Origin: Sphingobium sp. CCH11-B1
GTDB lineage: Bacteria; Pseudomonadota; Alphaproteobacteria; Sphingomonadales; Sphingomonadaceae
Assembly: GCF_001556865.1 (NCBI RefSeq)
Contig: NZ_LSJY01000134.1
Span: forward strand, 62,001-126,000
Length of the DNA stretch: 64,000 nt
Direction of reading: 5' to 3'
The notes under the pieces are model-generated. The model was not told the origin of the DNA. It did no database searches and saw nothing but the letters and a program-made list of their open reading frames with translations. Shown piece after piece: positions 16,419-24,466 of this stretch (position 1 is the stretch's first letter; every line of letters begins with the position of its first letter). A program made the translations under genes and the position numbers.

Positions 16419-17177
16419 CTAGCCCCTCCTGAATTGCGGCGGACGCTTTTCGAGGAAGGCGGCGAAGGCCTCCTGCGCTTCGGCGGAACCCAGCGCCGCG
16501 CGGAACAGGGTGGCTTCCTCCTCTATGCGCGCGGCGATCGCGCCACGGTCGCCGCGCAGCAGCCGCCGCGTATCGGCGAGGGCACGGGGCGGCTTGGCGA
16601 CCAGCGCGGCAGCCTTGGCGCGGGCGTGATCGAGCAGGTCGGGCGCGGCGACGATGGCCGTGACAAGGCCGGCGCGGTCGGCGGCGTCGGCATCCAGCGG
16701 TTCACCGAGCAGCAGCATCGCGGCCGCCTTCGCATGGCCCAACAGCGCCGGCGCGAGCAGGCTCGATCCGGCTTCCGGCACCAGCCCCAGATTGACGAAA
16801 GGCATGACGAACCGGGCGTCGGGCGCGGCATAGACAAGGTCGCAATGCAGCAGCATGGTGGTGCCCACGCCCACCGCCAGACCCTGGACCGCGGCGACGA
16901 TCGGCTTGTCGAAAGCGGCGATCGCCTGAATGAAGGCGAAGGCGGCAGCGGCACCTTCCGGTCCGGCCATGAAATCGGCGAGGTCGTTGCCGGCGCAGAA
17001 TGCGTCGCCCCGCCCGGCGATCAGCACCGCTGCCACGTCACTGCGTTTAGAGGCCTGCGCCAGCGCGGCGATCATGGCGCGGTACATCGCGGCCGTGACG
17101 GCATTCTTCTTGTCGGGGCGGTCGATGTGGATTTCGATCACGCCGTCCTGATCGACGATGACGATGGCTTCGTTCAT
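16419..17177 (-). CDS. Enoyl-CoA hydratase/isomerase family protein
   Basis: 252-residue crotonase-fold protein. The oxyanion-hole segments are VLIAGRGDAFCAGNDLADFM and AAVQGLAVGVGTTMLLHCDLVYA, followed by FVMPFVNLGLVPEAGSS. The catalytic Glu near VPEAGS is present, while the first acidic residue of hydratases (usually in GGCE or GGF-E) is replaced by VGVGT, so an isomerase-like role is as likely as hydration. It probably acts on a fatty acyl-CoA in beta-oxidation or a side pathway. AGAGGA lies six bases before the start. Its 5' end faces the SBF-like transporter gene across about 100 bp. Confidence 0.88.
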   Translation of the reverse strand: MNEAIVIVDQDGVIEIHIDRPDKKNAVTAAMYRAMIAALAQASKRSDVAAVLIAGRGDAFCAGNDLADFMAGPEGAAAAFAFIQAIAAFDKPIVAAVQGLAVGVGTTMLLHCDLVYAAPDARFVMPFVNLGLVPEAGSSLLAPALLGHAKAAAMLLLGEPLDADAADRAGLVTAIVAAPDLLDHARAKAAALVAKPPRALADTRRLLRGDRGAIAARIEEEATLFRAALGSAEAQEAFAAFLEKRPPQFRRG

Positions 17178-17278
17178 GACGCATCCTCTGCTTGTCCCGG
17201 TTCAAGGGGAATTTGTTGGCGCAGCCGGAGCGCGACGTCTATCCCCCGCCCAAGCCCCTTCCGATCAGCGATCCCGTG

Positions 17279-18268
17279 ATGAACCGCCTCCGCCAAGCAC
17301 TCGATCCCTTCCTGCTGTTGCTCGTCGCGACCGTCGCCCTAGCGTCCGTGCTGCCCGCGCAGGGCCTGGGCGCGCGCATTGCGGACGGGATGGCCGACGC
17401 CGGCATCGTGCTGCTTTTTTTCCTCCATGGCGCCAAATTGTCACGCGAGGCGATCTGGGGTGGAGCAAAGGCGTGGAAGCTGCACCTGGCGACTCTGGGG
17501 ACGACCTTTATCGCCTTTCCCATAATGGGGCTGGTCATTGGGCGAATCGGGCTGGTGCCCGCCGACATGCGAGCCGGTTTCCTGTTCCTGACGCTGCTGC
17601 CCTCGACAGTGCAGTCGTCCATCGCCTTCACCGCCATCGCGCGTGGCAATGTGGCGGCGGCGGTGGTGAGCGCGTCCTTTTCCAACCTGCTGGGCATCGT
17701 CGTGACGCCACTGCTGGTGGCATTGCTGATGCAGCGGGGCGGGACAGGCGGGCTCATATCGCTGTCCTCGGTCGAGGGCATCATATTGCAGCTCCTGCTT
17801 CCCTTCATCCTGGGGCACCTGCTGCGGCCGTGGATTGGCGGTCTGGTGGACAGGCACAAGCCGATGCTGGCCCGGGTCGATCGGGGATCGATCCTGCTGG
17901 TCGTCTATGCGGCCTTTTCGGCGGCGGTGGTGGAAGGGTTGTGGAGCAAGGTGTCGGCGGAAGAACTGGCGGCGCTGGGCGCGGTCTGCGCCACCATGCT
18001 ACTGGTGATCCTGCTGTTCACCTACGCGGTCGGGCGAATGCTGGGGCTGAGCCGCGAGGATGCGATCGTGCTGCAATTCTGCGGATCGAAGAAGAGCCTT
18101 GCGTCGGGCGTGCCGATCGCAGGCGTGCTGTTCCCCGCGAGCGTGGCGGGTCCGATCCTGCTGCCGGTCATGCTGTTCCATCAGATCCAGCTGATGGCCT
18201 GCGCCTGGCTGGCGCGGCGATATGGGGCGCGGGCGGACAGGGAAAGAGACAGCGACCTGGACAGCTGA
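17279..18268 (+). CDS. SBF-like (bile acid:sodium symporter family) transporter
   Basis: 329-residue polytopic membrane protein with about nine to ten hydrophobic helices, beginning LDPFLLLLVATVALASVLP and continuing through VLLFFLHGAKLSREAIWGG and GNVAAAVVSASFSNLLGIVV. The conserved C-terminal half has VLQFCGSKKSLASGVPIAGV, the crossover motif of the YfeH/SBF-like group. These proteins are predicted sodium-coupled organic anion transporters; the substrate is unknown. The frame is open from TTG 17192, but ATG 17279 starts where the family's typical N-terminus begins. No strong ribosome-binding site helps decide. Confidence 0.85.
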   Translation: MNRLRQALDPFLLLLVATVALASVLPAQGLGARIADGMADAGIVLLFFLHGAKLSREAIWGGAKAWKLHLATLGTTFIAFPIMGLVIGRIGLVPADMRAGFLFLTLLPSTVQSSIAFTAIARGNVAAAVVSASFSNLLGIVVTPLLVALLMQRGGTGGLISLSSVEGIILQLLLPFILGHLLRPWIGGLVDRHKPMLARVDRGSILLVVYAAFSAAVVEGLWSKVSAEELAALGAVCATMLLVILLFTYAVGRMLGLSREDAIVLQFCGSKKSLASGVPIAGVLFPASVAGPILLPVMLFHQIQLMACAWLARRYGARADRERDSDLDS

Positions 18269-18327
18269 TACGCACTATGCACCATGTCTGTTTTACATAG
18301 GTAAAATAGCGAAGCTGGAGGGCGGCA

Positions 18328-19938
18328 ATGGCGGGAACCCGGAGCGCGGTCATCATAGGCGCAGGCCATAACGGGCTGGTCTGCGCCTTCTACCTGGCGC
18401 GGGCCGGCTATCGCGTGCGCCTTGTGGAGCGGCGGGGAGTCGTCGGCGGCGCTGCAGTGACGGAGGCGTTCCATCCCGGCTTCCGCAACTCGACGGCCAG
18501 CTACACCGTCAGCCTGCTCCATCCCAAGGTCATCCGCGACATGAAGCTGGTGGCACATGGCTATCGCGTGATCGAGCGGCCGATCAGCAATTTCCTGCCC
18601 CAGCCCGATGGCGGCTATCTGAAGCTGGGCGGCGGCCTCATACGGACGCAGGCCGAATTCGCGCGGTTCAGCGCGAAGGATGCTGCGACGCTGCCCGCCT
18701 ATCTGGACGCGCTGGAGGTGGCGGCGGACCTGCTGCGCGATCTGGTGCTCACATCGCCGCCCAATGTGGGCGACGGCATGGACATGATCGTCGCCGCGCT
18801 GAAGCAGGGCCGGCGGGTCGCGCGGCTTTCGCTGGAGCAGCAGCGCGACCTGCTGGACCTGTTCACCAAGTCGGCGCGCGATGTCCTGGACCGCTGGTTC
18901 GAGAGCGAAGCGGTGAAGGCCGCGTTCGGCTTCGACGCGGTGGTCGGCAACTATGCCAGCCCCGACACGCCGGGCAGCGCCTATGTCCTGTTGCACCATG
19001 TGTTCGGCGAAGTGAACGGCAAGAAAGGCGCATGGGGCCATGTGATCGGCGGCATGGGCGCGATCACGAAGGCGATGGCGCGGGTGGTGCAAGCCATGGG
19101 GGTCGAGATCAGCCTGGAATCGCCGGTCGCCCGCGTGCTGGTGGACGGCGGCCGCGCGGTTGGCGTGGCGCTGGACAGCGGCGAGGAGATCATGGCCGAT
19201 GTGGTGGCCGCCAATGTCGGGCCGAAGCTGCTTTACCAACAGATGATGGCCGCGTCGGACCTGCCGGCCGACTTCGTGAAGCGAATCCATGGCTTCAAGA
19301 CGGGATCCGGCACGTTCCGAATGAATGTGGCGCTGTCCGCCCTGCCCGATTTCACCTGCCTGCCCGGACCGGGCGAGCATCACCGGTCGGGCATCATCAT
19401 CGCGCCGACGCTGGACTATATGGACCGGGCCTTCATGGACGCCAAACGCGATGGATGGTCGAGGCAACCGATCGTCGAGATGCTGATCCCCTCCACGGTG
19501 GACGACAGCCTGGCGCCCGAGGGCGCGCATGTCGCCAGCCTGTTCTGCCAGCAATTCGCGCCCGCTCTGCCGGATGGTCGAAGCTGGGACGATGAGCGGG
19601 AGGCAGCGGCGGACGCGATCGTCGCGACGGTCGACGCGCATGCGCCGGGTTTCGCCAGGAGCGTGATCGCGCGCCAGATCCATTCGCCGCTGGACCTGGA
19701 AAGGAAGTTCGGGCTGGTCGGCGGCGACATCATGCACGGCCACCTGTCGCTGGGCCAGATGTGGGCGGCCCGCCCGGTGCTGGGCCATGGTGCCTATCGC
19801 GGGCCGGTGAAGGGCCTCTATATGTGTGGCGCGGGCACGCATCCCGGCGGTGGCGTGACGGGCGCGCCGGGGCATAATGCGGCGCGCGCGATATTGAAGG
19901 ACGGCAGCCTGACCGGGCGGTGGAAACGGCGGGGCTAG
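18328..19938 (+). CDS. FAD-dependent oxidoreductase, phytoene-desaturase/PYROXD2-like
   Basis: 536-residue flavoprotein. The N-terminal dinucleotide-binding motif is [20 protein letters not shown], then [19 protein letters not shown]. The C-terminal FAD motif is [20 protein letters not shown], followed by [10 protein letters not shown]. This order defines the phytoene-desaturase-like group to which PYROXD2 belongs. The absence of other carotenoid genes nearby argues against a carotenoid role, and the substrate is unknown. GGAGGG lies eight bases before ATG 18328. The 59 bp upstream are A+T-richer than average and probably carry the promoter. pyrB follows after 41 bp. Confidence 0.85.
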   Translation: MAGTRSAVIIGAGHNGLVCAFYLARAGYRVRLVERRGVVGGAAVTEAFHPGFRNSTASYTVSLLHPKVIRDMKLVAHGYRVIERPISNFLPQPDGGYLKLGGGLIRTQAEFARFSAKDAATLPAYLDALEVAADLLRDLVLTSPPNVGDGMDMIVAALKQGRRVARLSLEQQRDLLDLFTKSARDVLDRWFESEAVKAAFGFDAVVGNYASPDTPGSAYVLLHHVFGEVNGKKGAWGHVIGGMGAITKAMARVVQAMGVEISLESPVARVLVDGGRAVGVALDSGEEIMADVVAANVGPKLLYQQMMAASDLPADFVKRIHGFKTGSGTFRMNVALSALPDFTCLPGPGEHHRSGIIIAPTLDYMDRAFMDAKRDGWSRQPIVEMLIPSTVDDSLAPEGAHVASLFCQQFAPALPDGRSWDDEREAAADAIVATVDAHAPGFARSVIARQIHSPLDLERKFGLVGGDIMHGHLSLGQMWAARPVLGHGAYRGPVKGLYMCGAGTHPGGGVTGAPGHNAARAILKDGSLTGRWKRRG

Positions 19939-19979
19939 CGCCTTGCCCTGCCCCGCAACCTGTCCTAAAGCACCGGCTC

Positions 19980-20975
19980 ATGCCCGACATCTTCATTCCC
20001 GACGACGCCCCCGACCTGAGCGGGCGGGCGTTGTTCCCGCACAGGCATCTGCTGTCGATCGCGGACCTCAAACCCTGGGAAATCCGGTTCCTGCTGGATG
20101 AGGCCGAGCATTGGGCGCAGGCGAACCAGGGCCGCGCGCGCAAGCATGACGACCGGCTGGCCGGGATGACCCAGATCAACGCCTTTTTCGAGAACAGCAC
20201 ACGCACGCTGCTGTCGTTCGAGATTGCGGGCAAGCGGCTGGGCGCGGACGTGGTCAACATGGCGGCGGCGACGTCCAGCGTGAAGAAGGGCGAAACGCTG
20301 ATCGACACGGCGATGACGCTCAATGCCATGGCCGCCGACGTGATCGTGATCCGACACGCCAGTTCGGGCGCGGTGGCGCTGATCGCGGACAAGGTCGATT
20401 GCCCGGTGCTGAATGCGGGCGACGGGTGGCACCAGCATCCCACCCAGGCGCTGCTCGACGCGCTGACCATCCGCCGGCGCAAGGGCGGGTTCGAGGGGCT
20501 GGTGGTCGCGATCTGCGGCGATGTGCTGCACAGCCGGGTCGCGCGGTCCAACATGCTGTGCCTTGCGGCGCTCGGCGCGCAGGTCCGCGCGGTCGCGCCG
20601 CCCACATTGCTGCCGCCCGAGGTCGAGATGCTGGGTGCGACCCCCTATACGCGCATGGACGAGGGGCTGGACGGCGCGGACGTCGTCATGATGCTGCGCC
20701 TGCAGAATGAGCGGATGGACGGCGCCTTCATACCGTCCGCGCGGGAATATCACGCGCTTTACGGCCTGACGCCGGAACGGCTGGCCATCGCCAAGCCCGA
20801 CGCGCTGGTGATGCATCCTGGCCCCATGAACCGGGGCGTGGAAATCAGCAGTTCGGTGGCGGACCATCCCGAACGGTCGGCGATCACCGAGCAGGTGGCG
20901 ATGGGCGTGGCGGTGCGCATGGCGTGCCTGGACGTGCTGACGCGCGGAGCGCGGGGCGTGGAGGGATGGTCTTGA
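19980..20975 (+). CDS. pyrB: Aspartate carbamoyltransferase catalytic subunit
   Basis: 331-residue enzyme of pyrimidine synthesis that condenses carbamoyl phosphate and aspartate. The carbamoyl-phosphate loop is [11 protein letters not shown], the region from [13 protein letters not shown] holds the HRHxxxG-like segment, [12 protein letters not shown] is the conserved HPTQ motif, and [11 protein letters not shown] is near the C-terminus. No regulatory pyrI follows; a dihydroorotase homologue lacking zinc ligands does, as in the Pseudomonas-type pyrB-pyrC' arrangement, in which the inactive partner is needed for the holoenzyme. The last codons and stop lie inside a 36-bp tandem duplication. 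The chosen ATG 19980 begins a typical N-terminus; the frame is open to 19920. Confidence 0.95.
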   Translation: MPDIFIPDDAPDLSGRALFPHRHLLSIADLKPWEIRFLLDEAEHWAQANQGRARKHDDRLAGMTQINAFFENSTRTLLSFEIAGKRLGADVVNMAAATSSVKKGETLIDTAMTLNAMAADVIVIRHASSGAVALIADKVDCPVLNAGDGWHQHPTQALLDALTIRRRKGGFEGLVVAICGDVLHSRVARSNMLCLAALGAQVRAVAPPTLLPPEVEMLGATPYTRMDEGLDGADVVMMLRLQNERMDGAFIPSAREYHALYGLTPERLAIAKPDALVMHPGPMNRGVEISSSVADHPERSAITEQVAMGVAVRMACLDVLTRGARGVEGWS

Positions 20976-21032
20976 GCATCCCGACCGACAAGGAAAGAGG
21001 GATGGTCTTGAGCATCCCGACCGACAGGGAAA
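20961..21032 (+). repeat. 36-bp tandem duplication spanning the pyrB stop and pyrC' start
   Basis: Bases 20961-20996 and 20997-21032 are the same 36-base unit with one difference (position 28, A versus G). A third, diverged beginning (GAGGGATGGGCATGAGC, two mismatches to GAGGGATGGTCTTGAGC) starts at 21033. Each unit carries GAGGG plus a potential start codon: TTG 20972 overlapping the pyrB stop, TTG 21008 and ATG 21044. The unit is 12 codons, so all three are in frame with pyrC'. Confidence 0.93.
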
Positions 21033-21043
21033 GAGGGATGGGC

Positions 21044-22267
21044 ATGAGCCGGATCGCCATCGTCAACGGGCTGCTGGCCGATCCGGCGGGCGATGCCCTT
21101 TCGCCGGGCAGCGTGCTGATCGAGGGCGACCGGATCCTTTGGGCGGGAGCGACGGACGTCCCGGCCGACGCGGAGCGGATCGACGCGCAAGGGCTGGTGG
21201 TTGCGCCTGGACTTGTCGACCTTGGCGTATTCGCGACCGACAAGCCCGCCTTCCATTTCGGCGGGATCACGCGCGCGGCGCTGATGCCCGACCAGAGCGC
21301 CCCGCTGGACGATGTGGGCCTCATCCGGCAGGCGACGCGGGCGGGCAAGCCCGATTTCTGGGTGCATCCGATCGCAGCAGCCACGCGTGGGCTGGCCGGC
21401 AGGGAGATGGCCGAAATCGGCCTGATGCAGGCGGCGGGCGCGAAGGCGGTGGGCACCGGGCGGCAATGGATTGCGGATTCGGGCGTGATGCTGCGTATCC
21501 TGTCCTACGCCAGCGGCCTTGGCCTGACGGTGATCGCCCATGCCGAGGATGGCGGCCTGACGGCGAAGGCGGTGGCGACGAGCGGGGAGACGGCGACGCG
21601 CCTTGGCCTGCCCCACGCACCGGCCTGCGCCGAGGCGATGGCGATCGCGCGCGATCTGATGCTGGCGCGGCAGACCGGCGCGGCCATCCATTTCCGGCTG
21701 GTGACGACGCGGGCCGGGTTCGACCTGATCCGCGCCGCGAAGGCGGAAGGATTGCGCGTGACGTGCGGGATCAGCCCTGCCTATCTGTTCCTGAACGATC
21801 AGGCGGTGACGGATTTCCGAACCTTCACCCGCCTGTCGCCACCGCTGCGCAGCGAGGAGGACCGGCAGGCAAGCCTGGCCGCCGTGGCCGATGGAACCGT
21901 GGACGTCATCACATCCGGCCACGATCCACGCGGACCGGAGGACAAGCGCCTGCCCTTCGCGGACGCCGCGCCTGGCATGGCGGGGGCGGAGACGCTGCTG
22001 GCGCTATCGCTCAATCTGGTGCGCGACGGGCTGGTGTCGATGGGGCGGCTGATGGCGCTGCTATGTGCCAATCCGGCGCGGATATTGGGCGTGGAGGCGG
22101 GCAGCTTGACGAGTGGCGCGGCCGCCGACCTGATCTTCGTCGACGCCGACGCGCCGTGGATCGTGGATTCAGGCAGAATGGCTGCCGCGGCCGGCAACAC
22201 GCCGTTCGACCGGCTGCCGGTGCAGGGCCGGGTACGGCGGATCATGAAGGGCGGGCAGTTCCTCTGA
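21044..22267 (+). CDS. Catalytically degenerate dihydroorotase homologue (PyrC'/PyrX type)
   Basis: 407-residue amidohydrolase-fold protein related to dihydroorotase. The usual zinc motif after PGLVDL (HxH) is replaced by GVF (residues 61-63), and the late DHAPH motif reads GHDPR, so the metal site and catalytic Asp are missing. Other family landmarks remain (VIAHAEDGGLTAKA, GISPAYLFLND, FADAAPGMAGAETLLALSLN, LCANPARILGV). In Pseudomonas such a protein (PyrC') has no activity but is required structurally by aspartate transcarbamoylase, encoded directly upstream as here. A working dihydroorotase must be encoded elsewhere. ATG 21044 has GAGGG six bases upstream; in-frame alternatives within the tandem repeat would add 12 or 24 residues. 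Confidence 0.9.
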   Translation: MSRIAIVNGLLADPAGDALSPGSVLIEGDRILWAGATDVPADAERIDAQGLVVAPGLVDLGVFATDKPAFHFGGITRAALMPDQSAPLDDVGLIRQATRAGKPDFWVHPIAAATRGLAGREMAEIGLMQAAGAKAVGTGRQWIADSGVMLRILSYASGLGLTVIAHAEDGGLTAKAVATSGETATRLGLPHAPACAEAMAIARDLMLARQTGAAIHFRLVTTRAGFDLIRAAKAEGLRVTCGISPAYLFLNDQAVTDFRTFTRLSPPLRSEEDRQASLAAVADGTVDVITSGHDPRGPEDKRLPFADAAPGMAGAETLLALSLNLVRDGLVSMGRLMALLCANPARILGVEAGSLTSGAAADLIFVDADAPWIVDSGRMAAAAGNTPFDRLPVQGRVRRIMKGGQFL

Positions 22268-22313
22268 CGCGCCCTCTTCCGCGCCGGGAGAAAGCCTACC
22301 CGGACGCGCGGGG

Positions 22314-23537
22314 TCAGTTCATCGCGAGGATCATGTTGCGCACCTGCGGATAGATTTGCTTTTCCCATTTGCTGCCGGAAAAGACGCCGTAATGGCCGAC
22401 GCCCAGTTGCAGATGGTGCCGCTTGAGATGGGGGCGCAGGCCCGAGCAGAGCGCATGGGCCGCCGAGGTCTGGCCCACGGCGCAGATGTCGTCACGCTCG
22501 CCCTCCACGGTGAGCAGCGCGGTCCGGTGGATCGCACCGGGATCGACCCTGCGCCCGCGCACCATCAGTTCCCCCTTGGCCAGCAGCGTCCGCTGGAACA
22601 CCATGTCCACCGTTTCGAGGTAGAATTCCTTCGTCAGGTCGAGGACCGCGAAATATTCGCCGTAGAAATCCTTGATCTTGTCGGCCTCGGCAGTCCGGCC
22701 GTCCGCCAGCAGCTGGTAGAGTTCGCGATGCTGCGCGCTGTGCCGGTCCATGTTCATCGACATGAAGGCAGAGAGTTGCAGGAAGCCCGGATAGACTTCG
22801 CGGCCGCGCCCCGCGAAGCGGAACGGCACGACCGAAATCAGATTATCCTCGAACCACTTGATCGATTTTTCATTGGCCAGATCGTTCACGGCGGTCGGCG
22901 CCGCATTCGGATCGATCGGCCCGCCCATCAGTGTCATGGACCGCGGCGTCGCCTCATCCTTGTCTTCCGACATCAGCGCGACCGCCGCGAGCGCGGGCAC
23001 GCAGGGCTGGCATACGGAGACAAGGTGCGAGCCCGCCCCAAGTTCGCGCAGGAAGGTCATGACATAGTCGACATATTCGTCGAAGCCGAACCGTCCGGCC
23101 TCCAGCGGGACATCGCGCGCATTCTTCCAGTCCGTGATGTACACGTCATGGTCGCGCAGCAATGTTGCGACCGTGCTGCGCAGCAAGGTCGAGAAATGGC
23201 CGGACATGGGCGCGACGACCAGCACCTTGGGCTGCGCCGCCTCCACTTCGTCCTTTGCGAAATGGAGCAGGTCGCCGAAGGGCATGTCGAGCACGACCTC
23301 TTCCCGCACCGCCACATTCGCGTTGCCGCTCTGCACCTGATGGATGCCGTAGCCGGGCCGCTTGTGCGTCAGTTTCGCGCCCTGAAACACGTCCATCAGC
23401 GCGAACATGCGGCGCGGCATCGCCCAGTCGGCCATCGGACCCATGCGGTCGCGGAGGCGCAGTGCCCATTCCGCGCCCAGCCGAGCCGGGGCCAGCATGT
23501 CGTTCCAGGCCTGATAGCCGCTGTAGAGCATCCGCAT
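22314..23537 (-). CDS. phaZ: Intracellular polyhydroxyalkanoate depolymerase
   Basis: 407-residue protein with full-length similarity to intracellular PHB depolymerases. Landmarks are LYSGYQAWNDMLAPARLGAE at the N-terminus, VLVVAPMSGHFSTLLRSTVA, and the nucleophile region LVSVCQPCVPALAAVALM with Cys176 in the lipase-box-like position. TLMGGPIDP and a C-terminal HLQLGVGHYGVFSG (catalytic His) follow. It would release hydroxyacids from storage granules in the cytoplasm. The ATG at 23537 is two codons upstream of a second ATG and lacks a clear ribosome-binding site, so either may be used. It is divergent from the GST gene. Confidence 0.9.
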   Translation of the reverse strand: MRMLYSGYQAWNDMLAPARLGAEWALRLRDRMGPMADWAMPRRMFALMDVFQGAKLTHKRPGYGIHQVQSGNANVAVREEVVLDMPFGDLLHFAKDEVEAAQPKVLVVAPMSGHFSTLLRSTVATLLRDHDVYITDWKNARDVPLEAGRFGFDEYVDYVMTFLRELGAGSHLVSVCQPCVPALAAVALMSEDKDEATPRSMTLMGGPIDPNAAPTAVNDLANEKSIKWFEDNLISVVPFRFAGRGREVYPGFLQLSAFMSMNMDRHSAQHRELYQLLADGRTAEADKIKDFYGEYFAVLDLTKEFYLETVDMVFQRTLLAKGELMVRGRRVDPGAIHRTALLTVEGERDDICAVGQTSAAHALCSGLRPHLKRHHLQLGVGHYGVFSGSKWEKQIYPQVRNMILAMN

Positions 23538-23612
23538 CGTCGCAAAATTGCCTTATACTGAACCCATGAATCGAATCGGTCTTCGACCAAAACGCTATAC
23601 AGGCATTTTGTG

Positions 23613-23622
23613 TTGCACTGCA
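23613..23622. promoter_or_regulatory. Candidate TTGCACTGCA operator upstream of phaZ
   Basis: The element contains TGCA-C-TGCA, a symmetric core, 75 bp upstream of phaZ and 43 bp before the divergent GST gene. TGCA-rich symmetric sites are bound by PhaR-type granule regulators in other alphaproteobacteria. The match is suggestive only. Confidence 0.25.
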
Positions 23623-23664
23623 TCATCATAAATGTGAGTTAATCGGATCAGCGGGAGGACGGCC

Positions 23665-24321
23665 ATGGCTATCGCGGAACTCACACTGTCGAGCAAAAAT
23701 TATTCATCCTGGTCGTTGCGGGGATGGCTGCTGTGCCGGCTCGCCGGCCTCGACGTGCGCGAGAAGATGGTGGCACTCGACAATCCCGACAACAGGGCGG
23801 AATTGCTGCTGCTATCCCCTTCCGTGCTGGTGCCGCGGCTGACGCATGAGGGCGCGAGCGTGTGGGACACGCTGGCCATCGCGGAATATCTGCACGAGCT
23901 CTACCCCGACGCGGGCATGTACCCCAAAGACCGGATCGGCCGCGCCCATTGCCGGTCGGTGTCGGGCGAGATTCATTCCGGCTTCACCAACCTGCGGTCC
24001 GCCCTGCCGATGAACCTGAAGGTGCGCCATGCACGCTTTCCGATCTTTTCGGGGGCCAAGCCCGACATCGAGCGGGTCGAAACCATCTGGAAGGAATGTC
24101 TGGAAGTTTACGGCGGCCCCTGGCTGTTCGGGGACAGGCCCACCGTCGCCGACGCGATGTTCGCGCCAGTGGCGCAGCGGTTCCTGACCTATGCCGTGCC
24201 GCTGTCCCAGGAGGCGGCCCGCTATTGCCAGACGGTCAATGGCTGGCCGCTGATGCGGGAGTGGATCGAGGCCGCGCGCGCCGAGCCGGACGAACTGATC
24301 GAATTGGAGACGGAGTTCTAG
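23665..24321 (+). CDS. Glutathione S-transferase family protein
   Basis: 218 residues. The thioredoxin-fold N-domain begins LTLSSKNYSSWSLRGWLLCR, the glutathione-binding segment is LVPRLTHEGASVWDTLAIAEYL, and the all-helical C-domain contains PWLFGDRPTVADAMFAPVAQRF. The SKNYSSWSLR start is typical of a bacterial subgroup near maleylacetoacetate isomerase (zeta class), with Ser as the likely catalytic residue. No neighbouring tyrosine-catabolism genes support an isomerase role, so the substrate is left open. GGAGG lies six bases before ATG 23665. Its stop codon lies in a dispersed-type palindrome. Confidence 0.9.
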   Translation: MAIAELTLSSKNYSSWSLRGWLLCRLAGLDVREKMVALDNPDNRAELLLLSPSVLVPRLTHEGASVWDTLAIAEYLHELYPDAGMYPKDRIGRAHCRSVSGEIHSGFTNLRSALPMNLKVRHARFPIFSGAKPDIERVETIWKECLEVYGGPWLFGDRPTVADAMFAPVAQRFLTYAVPLSQEAARYCQTVNGWPLMREWIEAARAEPDELIELETEF

Positions 24322-24358
24322 AGCATGATCCGTTCATACTGAATCGCATCCTGCTCTA
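24319..24358. repeat. Palindromic element TAGAGCA-N26-TGCTCTA
   Basis: The 7-bp arms at 24319-24325 and 24352-24358 are perfect inverted repeats; the left arm includes the GST stop codon. The interior carries ATGATCCGTTCATACTGAAT. Very similar GAGCATGATCC elements recur in many alphaproteobacterial genomes as far as I recall, so it may be a dispersed palindrome doubling as a terminator. An A+T-rich tail (aattatctttta) follows. Confidence 0.6.
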
Positions 24359-24466
24359 ATTATCTTTTATTTTCCGCATTTTCCCTGGCAGCGGGCGACG
24401 CCGTCCGCTTCGAAAATGCGCCAGACGCCCCTTCCCCCCTTGGGCGGCGCGGCGTAAGGTCGGGCG

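Noticed and set aside
18181..19875. 564-codon minus-strand frame opposite the FAD oxidoreductase
   Set aside because: Antisense to a gene with intact FAD motifs; translation has no recognisable fold.
20961..21032. CRISPR-like array
   Set aside because: The 36-bp units are directly adjacent with no spacers and contain coding signals for pyrB/pyrC'.
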